DNA from: Jannaschia sp. CCS1
Lineage (GTDB): Bacteria; Pseudomonadota; Alphaproteobacteria; Rhodobacterales; Rhodobacteraceae
Length of the DNA stretch: 64,000 bases
Direction of reading: 5' to 3'
NCBI RefSeq assembly: GCF_000013565.1
Contig: NC_007802.1
Span: forward strand, 2,294,001-2,358,000
The position numbers and the translations under genes are program-made. Below the pieces are notes generated by a model. The model worked only from the letters and a program-made list of their open reading frames with translations. It searched no databases and was not told the origin of the DNA. Numbering within the stretch: position 1 is the stretch's first letter; every line of letters starts with the position of its first letter. Below are positions 17,918-25,220 of the stretch, in pieces.

Positions 17918-18822
17918 CCCTGCCGCTGACCTTTTCGCCCGAGGTGGCGGAGGCCCGCGCGGCCGGCGCGCCTCTTGTCGCGCTGGAATCGACGATCATC
18001 ACCCATGGCATGCCCTACCCCCAAAACCTCGATACGGCCCGCGCGGTGGAGGCGGAGGTGCGCGCGGCAGGCGCAGTCCCCGCGACCATCGCGATCATGG
18101 ATGGACGGATGCACATTGGCCTGACCGGGACAGAATTGGAGGTCCTGGCACAGGCCGACGGCGTGGCGAAACTGAGCCGCGCTGATCTGGCGGCGTGCCT
18201 CGCGCGCGGCGGGGTTGGGGCGACGACTGTGGCGGCCACGATGATCTGTGCCGCGCTGGCAGGCATCCACGTGTTTGCCACCGGTGGCATCGGGGGCGTT
18301 CACAAGGGCGCGGAGGACACGTTTGATATCTCCGCTGATCTGCGGGAACTGGCCCATACGCCCGTGACCGTGATTGCAGCGGGCGCCAAGGCCATCCTTG
18401 ATCTGCCGAAGACGCTGGAGGTGCTGGAAACCCTCGGTGTGCCGGTCATCGCCCATGGCCAGGACGCCTTTCCCGCCTTCTGGAGTCGGGACAGCGGGCT
18501 GCCCGCGCCTCTGCGGGCCGACAGCGCCACAGAGATCGCCCGGGCCCATCTGATGCGTTCCAAACTTGGGCTGCCCGGCGGGCAATTGGTCGCCAACCCG
18601 ATCCCTGAAGACGCTGAGATCCCGGCCAGCACACTCGCACCGCTCATCGTCCAGGCGCAATCTGAGGCGGACGCGAAAGGGGTCGCGCGCAAGGCCGTCA
18701 CGCCGTTCCTTCTCAACCGGTTGTTTGAGCTGACGGACGGGGCGACGCTGGCATCCAATATCGCGCTGGTCCTGAACAATGCGCGCCTGGGCGCGGCTGT
18801 GGCACGCGCACTCACAACGTAA
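17914..18822 (+). CDS. psuG: Pseudouridine-5'-phosphate glycosidase
   Basis: PsuG cleaves the C-C glycosidic bond of pseudouridine 5'-phosphate to give uracil and ribose 5-phosphate. The 302-residue length is normal. Conserved stretches are ALESTIITHGMPYPQN, AVPATIAIMDGRMHIGL (catalytic Glu and Lys regions include the E of LESTII and the K of VAKLSRADL), FATGGIGGVHKGAEDTFDIS, VIAAGAKAILDLPKTLEVLE and ANPIPEDAEIP. It is coupled to the PfkB kinase by an ATGA overlap. Confidence 0.95.
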   Translation: MTLPLTFSPEVAEARAAGAPLVALESTIITHGMPYPQNLDTARAVEAEVRAAGAVPATIAIMDGRMHIGLTGTELEVLAQADGVAKLSRADLAACLARGGVGATTVAATMICAALAGIHVFATGGIGGVHKGAEDTFDISADLRELAHTPVTVIAAGAKAILDLPKTLEVLETLGVPVIAHGQDAFPAFWSRDSGLPAPLRADSATEIARAHLMRSKLGLPGGQLVANPIPEDAEIPASTLAPLIVQAQSEADAKGVARKAVTPFLLNRLFELTDGATLASNIALVLNNARLGAAVARALTT

Positions 18823-18919
18823 GCACACCAAATGCGGGCCTCACGGTGCCCGCGCTTGTGCGCAGCCTCTCTGCCGCCTAAATACCCCAAGACCCCTCCG
18901 CCTGAGAGCCGCCGCCAAG

Positions 18920-19642
18920 ATGCAATTGCCCCCTGCCCCTCCTCCTCCCCGCCGCGGGATCCTGTCGACCCTTCGGTCCAACTTTCTGACGGGGTTGATC
19001 GTTATCGCGCCGATCGGCATTACGATCTGGCTGATCTGGACGCTGACGGGCTGGATCGACAGCTGGGTGCTGCCATTTATTCCCGACGCCTATAACCCCT
19101 CGCTCCTGATCAATGACTGGACGGGCATCCAGATCAATATCCGGGGCATTGGCGTGGTGACCTTCCTGATTTTCACGATGTTTGTGGGGTGGGTGGCCAA
19201 GGGCCTGATCGGCCGGTCGATGATCCGGTGGGCGGAAAGTCTTGTGCTGTCGATCCCGCTGATCCGCACGCTTTATTCCGGCCTCAAGCAAATCGCCGAA
19301 ACGATCCTGCAACAGGGGCAGCAGAACTTCGACAAGGCTTGCCTGGTGGAGTATCCGCGCAAGGGGATCTGGGCGATTGCGTTCATTTCCACGACGGCTA
19401 AGGGGGAGATCGCCAAGCGTGCCCCCGAGGATATGGTGTCAGTTTTCCTGCCCACCACGCCGAACCCGACATCGGGCTTCCTGCTGTTTGTGCCGGTGAA
19501 GGACGCGATTGTGCTGGATATGTCGGTGGAGGATGCGGCGAAGCTGATTATCTCGGCCGGGCTCGTCTATCCCAACGGGCAAGACCCGACCCAACCCCCG
19601 ACCCAAGGCCGGGCACCGGCGCCGGATATCTCGACCGTCTAA
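18920..19642 (+). CDS. DUF502-family inner-membrane protein
   Basis: The 240-residue protein has a proline-rich start (LPPAPPPPRRG), a membrane segment around residues 22-45 (FLTGLIVIAPIGITIWLIW), a second near 75-95 (GVVTFLIFTMFVGWVA), then a soluble domain with YSGLKQIAETILQ and LVEYPRKGIWAIAFIS, all typical of DUF502 proteins, whose role is unknown. ATG 18920 starts 97 bp after psuG, so the gene may or may not share its transcript. Confidence 0.9.
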   Translation: MQLPPAPPPPRRGILSTLRSNFLTGLIVIAPIGITIWLIWTLTGWIDSWVLPFIPDAYNPSLLINDWTGIQINIRGIGVVTFLIFTMFVGWVAKGLIGRSMIRWAESLVLSIPLIRTLYSGLKQIAETILQQGQQNFDKACLVEYPRKGIWAIAFISTTAKGEIAKRAPEDMVSVFLPTTPNPTSGFLLFVPVKDAIVLDMSVEDAAKLIISAGLVYPNGQDPTQPPTQGRAPAPDISTV

Positions 19643-19750
19643 GCGTCCCCTGCATAGGACAAGGCGCGGACCGGTCTGGCCCACGCCTCCCTTTTCACCT
19701 GGGCCTTACAACTCCGGGGGGAGCGGCTTTTCCTTTGGGAAAAGACGTGA

Positions 19751-19765
19751 GGGGGCAGCGCCCCC
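19751..19765 (-). terminator. Possible terminator hairpin after the peptide-binding protein gene
   Basis: GGGGGC-AGC-GCCCCC forms a very stable stem 18 bases past the stop of the minus-strand gene; on that strand TCACGTCTTTT follows, so any U-run is displaced. A second stem, CTTTTCC with GGAAAAG, adjoins it. Tentative. Confidence 0.35.
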
Positions 19766-19782
19766 CCCATCTGCGACCAATA

Positions 19783-21594
19783 TTATTCCGCCGCTTCAAC
19801 CCACCAGACATCGGGCTGCCAGCCGACCCAATCGCCGTAGATCGGGATCGTATCCGGGAAGTTCAGCTCGGAATTATAGGCGATGCGGCTGATCGGGTTG
19901 TGGTGAAACGGCACGACGTAGCGGTCTGAAATCAGGATCCGGTCCAGGGCGCGGACGGCCGCACGGTAATTGTCCTGACTGGATGCACTCAGCATCTCGT
20001 CGATCATCGCGTCAATCGCCGGGTTGCAGCCGCCATGCAGATTGCGCCCGCCATCGACCAGGCCCGCCTCGCAGCCCCAATAGTTGCGCTGCTCATTGCC
20101 GGGGCTCAGGGACAGACCCCAGCGATAATAGATCATGTCGTAATCATAGACGTCGCGCCGCTCGCGGAACTGGGCGCTGTCCACGCGGGTGACTTGCACG
20201 TCGATCCCCAGCCGTTCCAGCGCTTCGGTGTAGATGTTGGTGATCGCGTCGTTCTCGGAGCTTCCGGTCTGCAGCAGGATCTCGAACGTCACCGGGCCAG
20301 CCTCCCCGGTCATCACGCCATCTTCAACGGTGTAGCCGGCCTCCTGCATCAGGGCGATGGCGGTGCGGATGCCGCTGCGGTTGCGCTCGGATCCATCGGA
20401 GACGGGCAGCGCATACCCCTCAATCGCGCCGGGGCGCAGCTCTTCCGCGAAGGGCTCCAACAGTTCCAGCACGCGGCCCTCGGCCGGGCCGGGGTTCATC
20501 GACAGGGGTGAGTTGGAGTAGGGCGAGGTGATGCGTGGATCGACGCCGCCGTTCACCGTCGCGTTGATGAACTCGAAATTGTAGGCCTGGATCATCGCCT
20601 CCCGGACCCGCCAGTCGGAAAACAGCGGTGTGCGGGTATTCATCACATAGCCGGTCATGCCCGATGGGCGCTGGTGCGGCACTTCCACCAGCTCCACCTC
20701 TCCCGCCTGCACGCGCGGGAAGTCATAATCATTGGCCCAGGCGGTGGCGGAGGTTTCGCGCTGTGTGGTCACGATGCCGCTGGTAAACGCCTCGCGCATG
20801 GCGGTGCCGTCGGCGAAGAACTCCATCCGGATCTCGTCGATAACGTTGGTGCCGCGCCGAAATGGCAGATCCGCCCCCCAGTAATCGGGGTTGCGGGTCA
20901 GTTGCACGAAGCGCCCGGCCTCAAAATCCGTGACCGTATAGGGGGCGGTGGCGATCGGAACGGTGTCGAGGCCGGAGTCGGTGAACTCTGCCCCGTCCCA
21001 CTGGGCCGCCTGAAGGATCGGGCGCAGACCCATGATCATCGCCAACTCCCGGTCGGCCTCCGCCAGCGTGATCCGGACAGACCGATCTCCGGTGGCCTCG
21101 ATCCCTTCTACCCGGCTCCATGCGCCGAGATAACGGGGATGGCCTTCGGTGCCGAGGGTCTCGAACGACCAGATGACATCCTCCACGGTGACGGGGCTGC
21201 CATCGGAAAACCGCGCCTCTTCGCGAAGCACGAATTCGACCGACAGATTGTCGTCGGCAATGTCGACCGATTCGGCCAACAGGCCGTAGAGCGTGAACGG
21301 CTCGTCCCAGGACCGCCCCAGGAGCGATTCGTAGGTCAGGAATCGCAACTGCCAGGGCGTGGATCCCTGCCGGATGTGCGGGTTCAGACTGTCGAATGTA
21401 CCCACTTCGCCGGTCACGATCCGCCCGCCTGTGGGGGCATCGGGGTTGGCATAGGGAAGGTGCGAGAAGTCCGGACCCAGCGCCGGCTCGCCATACATCG
21501 CCACACCATGTTGTGGGTCAGCCAGGGCGCTCATGCTAAGTCCAAGGCTCAGCACAACGGCTAGGGTCCCTTTTGAGAAACAATTTGTCGGCAT
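19783..21594 (-). CDS. Extracellular solute-binding protein, family 5 (YejA-like)
   Basis: This is a periplasmic binding protein of a peptide-type ABC transporter. The 603-residue product has a signal peptide (TLAVVLSLGLSMSALA, cut before DPQHG) and the SBP family 5 lobes: DAPTGGRIVTGEVGTFDSLNPHI, RFSDGSPVTVEDVIWSFE and the C-terminal WGLSLSPGNEQRNYWGCEA, which resembles YejA and microcin C uptake proteins. ATG 21594 gives the signal peptide a standard length. No permease or ATPase genes for it are next to it here, so it must work with a system encoded elsewhere. Confidence 0.88.
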   Translation of the reverse strand: MPTNCFSKGTLAVVLSLGLSMSALADPQHGVAMYGEPALGPDFSHLPYANPDAPTGGRIVTGEVGTFDSLNPHIRQGSTPWQLRFLTYESLLGRSWDEPFTLYGLLAESVDIADDNLSVEFVLREEARFSDGSPVTVEDVIWSFETLGTEGHPRYLGAWSRVEGIEATGDRSVRITLAEADRELAMIMGLRPILQAAQWDGAEFTDSGLDTVPIATAPYTVTDFEAGRFVQLTRNPDYWGADLPFRRGTNVIDEIRMEFFADGTAMREAFTSGIVTTQRETSATAWANDYDFPRVQAGEVELVEVPHQRPSGMTGYVMNTRTPLFSDWRVREAMIQAYNFEFINATVNGGVDPRITSPYSNSPLSMNPGPAEGRVLELLEPFAEELRPGAIEGYALPVSDGSERNRSGIRTAIALMQEAGYTVEDGVMTGEAGPVTFEILLQTGSSENDAITNIYTEALERLGIDVQVTRVDSAQFRERRDVYDYDMIYYRWGLSLSPGNEQRNYWGCEAGLVDGGRNLHGGCNPAIDAMIDEMLSASSQDNYRAAVRALDRILISDRYVVPFHHNPISRIAYNSELNFPDTIPIYGDWVGWQPDVWWVEAAE

Positions 21595-21672
21595 CTGCGA
21601 ACGATCCTCTCGCTGCTCGGTTTTGTTATGCTCAAGGCTATCGGGCGCTCGGCCCATGCGCAAACTTTTCGG

Positions 21673-21702
21673 TTGGACTCCGGCCAAGTCATTGCTTATA
21701 AA
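21673..21702 (+). promoter_or_regulatory. Sigma-70-like promoter for a small RNA
   Basis: TTGGAC (21673-21678) and TATAAA (21697-21702) are separated by 18 bp, close to the consensus -35 and -10 boxes. Transcription would begin near A21709, and an intrinsic terminator lies 50-76 bases further on, with no open frame between. Confidence 0.6.
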
Positions 21703-21708
21703 GAACTC

Positions 21709-21784
21709 ACTGCTCGATAGGTTTCTTGCCTGTATGAAACCTGCCTCAATGACTTAGCCCTGGCCTTGTGCCAGGGTTTTTTTT
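21709..21784 (+). ncRNA. Candidate small RNA of about 76 nt
   Basis: A compact transcription unit sits alone between two divergently oriented protein genes: promoter at 21673-21702, then a perfect 7-bp hairpin AGGTTTC/GAAACCT (21719-21725 with 21736-21742, extendable by one U-G pair, 10-nt loop), a single-stranded linker GCCTCAATGACTTAG, and a 7-bp terminator hairpin with eight T. This arrangement is that of a trans-acting, Hfq-type sRNA. No open reading frame of note lies inside. The family is not recognised, and the targets are unknown. Confidence 0.65.
21758..21784 (+). terminator. Intrinsic terminator of the small RNA
   Basis: CCCTGGC-CTTGT-GCCAGGG followed by eight T (21777-21784). It faces away from the peptide-binding protein gene, whose transcript starts on the other strand, so it is not explained by a neighbouring protein gene. 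Confidence 0.88.
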
Positions 21785-21835
21785 GTCCAGCAGGCGGAGG
21801 TCCGCTGACGCAGCGCACCCTGGCCGCCGGGCGCG

Positions 21836-21877
21836 AAATCTCTTGCAAGAGATTTGCAAGGCTTTTGCAAAAGCCTT
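21836..21877. promoter_or_regulatory. Two 20-bp perfect palindromes with three TTGCAA boxes at 11-bp spacing
   Basis: Positions 21836-21855 and 21858-21877 are each perfect palindromes, centred on CTCTTGCAAGAG and CTTTTGCAAAAG. TTGCAA occurs at 21843, 21854 and 21865, so the cores repeat every 11 bp on one DNA face. The array lies 84 bp upstream of bdhA. It looks like a multi-dimer operator; the TGC-rich type of site used by the polyhydroxybutyrate regulator PhaR is one possibility given bdhA, but this is inference. Confidence 0.6.
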
Positions 21878-21960
21878 CCGCCGTTGACCCAAGGCGCCCC
21901 CTGTTCATTTCGCACCCGCAGCATTAGCGTGGCGAAAACGACCTATTCAGGAGCATCCCC

Positions 21961-22746
21961 ATGGCCATCACCACTGACTTGTCCGGCAAGACCGCCGTGA
22001 TCACCGGATCGAACTCGGGAATCGGGTTGGGGGTTGCGCGGGAACTGGCCCGCGCCGGCGCGAATGTCGTTCTGAATTCCTATACTGACACCAAGAAAGA
22101 CCATGCGTTGGCCGAAGAGATCGCCGCCAACTTCAGCGTCGATGCCCGCTATATTCAGGCGGACCTGTCCAAGGGCGATCAGGCCCGGGGTCTGATCGAG
22201 GAGGCGGGCGTCTGCGATATCCTGATCAACAATGCAGGCATCCAGCACGTCGCCCCCATAGATGAGTTTCCGGTGGAGAAATGGGATGCGATCATTGCGA
22301 TCATGCTGTCCTCGGCCTTCCACACCACGGCCGTGGCTCTGCCGATGATGCGCGACGCCGGCTGGGGCCGGGTCATCAACATCTCCAGCGCCCATGGCTT
22401 GACCGCGTCGCCCTACAAATCGGCCTATGTGTCGGCCAAGCACGGCGTTGTCGGCATGACCAAGGTTGTCGCCCTTGAGACCGCGAAAGAGCCCATCACC
22501 GCCAATGCCATCTGCCCAGGCTACGTTCTGACCCCGCTGGTGGAGAGCCAGATCCCCGACACGGCGAAGAAATACGACATGTCGGAGGAGGAGGTGAAGC
22601 AGAAGGTCATCCTGGAGCGCCAACCCTCCAAGGAATTCGCCACGACCGAGCAGTTGGGCGGCACCGTCGCCTTCCTCTGCTCTGCCGCCGCCGATCAGAT
22701 CACTGGCACCACCATCAGCGTTGACGGAGGATGGACAGCGTTGTGA
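21961..22746 (+). CDS. bdhA: 3-Hydroxybutyrate dehydrogenase
   Basis: This short-chain dehydrogenase interconverts D-3-hydroxybutyrate and acetoacetate with NAD, a step in using polyhydroxybutyrate. The 261-residue protein has the cofactor motif TGSNSGIGLGVA, NNAG in LINNAGIQHVAPIDEFP, the catalytic Ser region ISSAHGLTASP and YVSAKHG (Tyr and Lys), and the family-specific ICPGYVLTPLVE and QLGGTVAFLCS. ATG 21961 has AGGAG 9 bases upstream. The stop codon lies within a 13-bp hairpin at 22739-22769. Confidence 0.92.
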   Translation: MAITTDLSGKTAVITGSNSGIGLGVARELARAGANVVLNSYTDTKKDHALAEEIAANFSVDARYIQADLSKGDQARGLIEEAGVCDILINNAGIQHVAPIDEFPVEKWDAIIAIMLSSAFHTTAVALPMMRDAGWGRVINISSAHGLTASPYKSAYVSAKHGVVGMTKVVALETAKEPITANAICPGYVLTPLVESQIPDTAKKYDMSEEEVKQKVILERQPSKEFATTEQLGGTVAFLCSAAADQITGTTISVDGGWTAL

Positions 22747-22769
22747 TCCGCAGAAGGCGGATCACAACG
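22739..22769 (+). terminator. Hairpin overlapping the bdhA stop codon
   Basis: A perfect 13-bp stem (22739-22751 with 22757-22769, loop AGAAG) includes the TGA at 22744-22746. No U-run follows. It may protect the message from 3' decay or act as a terminator without U-tract. A second stem, GGTTTTGC with GCAAAACC, follows near 22784-22803. Confidence 0.5.
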
Positions 22770-22812
22770 GGCCGGAAAAGGCGGTTTTGCCAAAGCAAAA
22801 CCTGCCGACCGG

Positions 22813-22874
22813 CACCCTAACCATTCCAGGCGCACTACACCCCACGTGACCCACACCCTACCCATTCCAGACGC
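22813..22874. repeat. 21-bp imperfect direct repeat upstream of the pentapeptide gene
   Basis: CACCCTA(A/C)CCATTCCAG(G/A)CGC occurs at 22813-22833 and again at 22854-22874, 19 of 21 bases identical and 41 bp apart, close to four helical turns. It lies 36 bp before the start of the pentapeptide gene. It could be a two-site activator-binding region. Confidence 0.5.
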
Positions 22875-22909
22875 GACACCAGCCCCCCGAACCCACAGGA
22901 GCCGACCCC

Positions 22910-23359
22910 ATGTCAGACACGCCCCAGGACACGCCAGACGCCGGACGCGACAAGCTTGAGATCTCCAACATGTACCTGTGCGGCTCCACCTTCACGGCCG
23001 TCAGCCTGAAGGATGCCACCTTCACGGACAGCCACTTGATGGATGCAACACTCAACGACGTGAACGCCACCGGGCTGACCTTCGAGAATGTTAACCTGAC
23101 GGAAACCAAGCTCCACGACGTGAACCTGGCCGAGGCCCATATCGAGTATGCCAATCTGACAGGCCTTACGATCACCGACGCCAACATGACCGACACGAAG
23201 ATCATCAACGTCAATTTGACCGGCTTTCATCTGTCGAACGTGAACCTCACGGGGGCCGAGATTTCCAACGCCAACCTGACGGATATGACGATTGAGGGGA
23301 TCAAAGTCACCGACCTTCTGACCCTTTGGAAAGACACCCATGGCGCGCAAAGCGAATAG
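22910..23359 (+). CDS. Pentapeptide-repeat protein
   Basis: The 149-residue protein has a short acidic N-terminus and then a nearly unbroken run of five-residue repeats of the A(D/N)LXX type from about residue 25 to 130, such as VNLTE, TKLHD, VNLAE, ANLTG, ANMTD and VNLTG, which fold as a right-handed beta helix. It has no signal peptide. Some relatives mimic DNA and shield gyrase, but nothing here shows that role. Its 3' end overlaps the patatin gene by 20 bases, so the two are probably made together. Confidence 0.88.
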   Translation: MSDTPQDTPDAGRDKLEISNMYLCGSTFTAVSLKDATFTDSHLMDATLNDVNATGLTFENVNLTETKLHDVNLAEAHIEYANLTGLTITDANMTDTKIINVNLTGFHLSNVNLTGAEISNANLTDMTIEGIKVTDLLTLWKDTHGAQSE

Positions 23360-24386
23360 ACCCAAACGCATCAACCTCGCGCTGCAAGGGGGCGGGGCGC
23401 ACGGGGCCTTCACCTGGGGCGTGCTGGAAACGCTGCTGGCAGAACCGGGGATCGAGATCGCAGCCATGTCCGGCACGTCCGCGGGGGCGCTGAACGGGGC
23501 GGCGGTGAAAAGCGGGCTCTCGCGCGGGTCCCGCGATCTGGCGGTGGAGACCCTGTCTTCGGTCTGGGAACAGGTCGGCGCGATCACCGACACCGCGTTC
23601 GCGCCCTGGCTCGACATGGTCTCTCCACAGGCGATCAGCGCCGTGTTGGAAACCTCCCTGCCCTTTCTCGCGGGCGATGCCTATTCGCGCGCCGTCAGCC
23701 CCTATGCCTCGGGCCCGTTCTACCGCAACCCGCTGGAGCCTATCGTCCGGCAATTCCAGTATGACCATATTTGCTGCGATGCCGGCCCGGCGTTCTACAT
23801 CTGCGCCACCAATGTCCGCTCCGGCAAAATCCGCGTCTTCTCCGGCGCCGAGATTTCGCCCGATGCGATCATGGCCTCGGCCTGCCTGCCCACCATGTTC
23901 CGCGCCGTTGAGATCGAAGATCCCAGAACCGGCACGCTGGAGGCGTACTGGGATGGCGGCTACACCGGCAATCCGGCGCTATTCCCGCTTTTCGCGCCTG
24001 ATCTGCCCCGCGACATCGTGATCGTGAACATCAACCCGCTCTACCGCGATGAAATCCCCACCACGGCCCGCGCGATCCAGAACCGGATGAATGAAATCAG
24101 CTTCAACACATCGCTTTTGCGAGAGCTGCGCGCCATCGAGTTTGTGCAGCGCCTGTTGCATACGGGCGCGCTGACCAGCGATGCCATGAAGGATGTGCTG
24201 ATCCACATGATCGCCGACGATGATCTGATGCGGCAATTGTCCGTCGCCACCAAGACCATCGCGACACCTCAGGTCATGCACCAGCTGCGCGACGCCGGAA
24301 GGGCGGCTGCACAGGGGTTTCTGCGCGACGGCATTGATATGATCGGGGAAGACAGCACCTTAAACCTTCGCGAGATGTTTGAATAA
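23340..24386 (+). CDS. Patatin-like phospholipase
   Basis: This is a serine lipid acyl hydrolase using a Ser-Asp dyad. The 348-residue protein has the oxyanion loop LQGGGAHGAFTWGVLE, the nucleophile elbow GTSAGALNG and the Asp motif DGGYTGNPALFP. It lacks a signal peptide or membrane segment. A segment TLEAYWDGGYTGNPALFPLF joins the core to a C-terminal helical region of about 140 residues. It begins inside the pentapeptide gene's last codons. The lipid acted on cannot be told from the sequence. Confidence 0.9.
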   Translation: MARKANRPKRINLALQGGGAHGAFTWGVLETLLAEPGIEIAAMSGTSAGALNGAAVKSGLSRGSRDLAVETLSSVWEQVGAITDTAFAPWLDMVSPQAISAVLETSLPFLAGDAYSRAVSPYASGPFYRNPLEPIVRQFQYDHICCDAGPAFYICATNVRSGKIRVFSGAEISPDAIMASACLPTMFRAVEIEDPRTGTLEAYWDGGYTGNPALFPLFAPDLPRDIVIVNINPLYRDEIPTTARAIQNRMNEISFNTSLLRELRAIEFVQRLLHTGALTSDAMKDVLIHMIADDDLMRQLSVATKTIATPQVMHQLRDAGRAAAQGFLRDGIDMIGEDSTLNLREMFE

Positions 24387-24439
24387 TCCACTACCTTGGT
24401 CCCCCGAGCATCGCCTGCCCCACGCGCCTTGTCGTCCGT

Positions 24440-24511
24440 GATGCGCCCTGGCCGAGCGCCCGCAGGGCACGAGGCGACGCGCGAAGCGCGGCGCAACGCC
24501 GAAGGCGCATC
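24440..24511. repeat. Nested inverted repeats in a convergent intergenic gap
   Basis: Outer arms GATGCGCC (24440-24447) and GGCGCATC (24504-24511) enclose GCCCTG/CAGGGC (24445-24450 with 24463-24468) and a GCGCG-GAAGC-type stem. The patatin and XRE-cupin genes converge here. It could serve as a two-way terminator or be a dispersed palindromic element. Confidence 0.4.
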
Positions 24512-24527
24512 TACAGGGTCCGAACCC

Positions 24528-25154
24528 CTACGTCAGGGATGTGACCCAAAGGATCGTCGCGTCGTCATCGGATGTCGACACCACATTGTGCCCCATCGCG
24601 GCGTCGTAATAGGCGCTGTCGCCCCGAACCATATCGACTGGCTGATAGAATTCCGTGAATAGCCGCACCGCGCCGGTCAGGACATAGAGGAATTCTTCCC
24701 CCTCATGGCGCACCCAGCCCTCGAACTCCTCAACCGCCCGGGCCCGGATGCGGGCGCGGTAGGGCAGCATTGATTTCTGAACCAGTTGATCGGCCAAAAG
24801 TTCGTGCTCGTAGGTGGTGGTGGCATAGGCCGCCCCCTCGCCGCGTTTGGTCGTCACCATCCGTCCACCGCCTTGCGGCGCCACCGATGGCGTGAACAGC
24901 TGCGGCACCGAAATCCCCAGGCCGTTCGCCAGTTTCTTCAACGCATCATAGGTGGGCGACATCTGCCCGTTCTCAATCTTCGACAAGGTGGATCGCGCCA
25001 ATCCCGCCTGGCCCGCCGCCTGTTCCAACGTCCAGGATCGGGCCTTGCGCAGCTCGCGCACCCGGGCCGCGAGGTCCACGGGCACAGGGACGGCCTCCTC
25101 GCCAGAGGCCCGCGCGAGGCGGATCAGGCTGGGTTGATCGGGGGCGTGGCTCAT
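24528..25154 (-). CDS. XRE-family regulator with C-terminal cupin domain
   Basis: The 208-residue protein has a lambda-repressor-like HTH (LAARVRELRKARSWTLEQAAGQAGLARSTLSKIENG) in residues 22-80 and a C-terminal cupin sensor domain (HEGEEFLYVLTGAVRLFTEFYQP...YDAAMGHNV) in the last 90 residues. Proteins of this build sense small molecules and often control the genes next to them. ATG 25154 leaves a 66-bp gap to the divergent AMP-dependent ligase, so it is the probable regulator of that operon. Confidence 0.9.
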   Translation of the reverse strand: MSHAPDQPSLIRLARASGEEAVPVPVDLAARVRELRKARSWTLEQAAGQAGLARSTLSKIENGQMSPTYDALKKLANGLGISVPQLFTPSVAPQGGGRMVTTKRGEGAAYATTTYEHELLADQLVQKSMLPYRARIRARAVEEFEGWVRHEGEEFLYVLTGAVRLFTEFYQPVDMVRGDSAYYDAAMGHNVVSTSDDDATILWVTSLT

Positions 25155-25220
25155 GCACCGTGCGATACCGCACACCCTGCCCGCCTTGCAACCTCCGCCG
25201 CGCTCTCTTAGGCCATTTCC

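Noticed and set aside
18831-18858. GCGGGC/GCCCGC hairpin after psuG as terminator
   Set aside because: No U-run follows and the next gene is close; kept out of the features.
22843-22850. CACGTG hexamer between the direct repeats as a regulatory site
   Set aside because: A 6-bp palindrome is expected by chance, and no bacterial regulator is implied.
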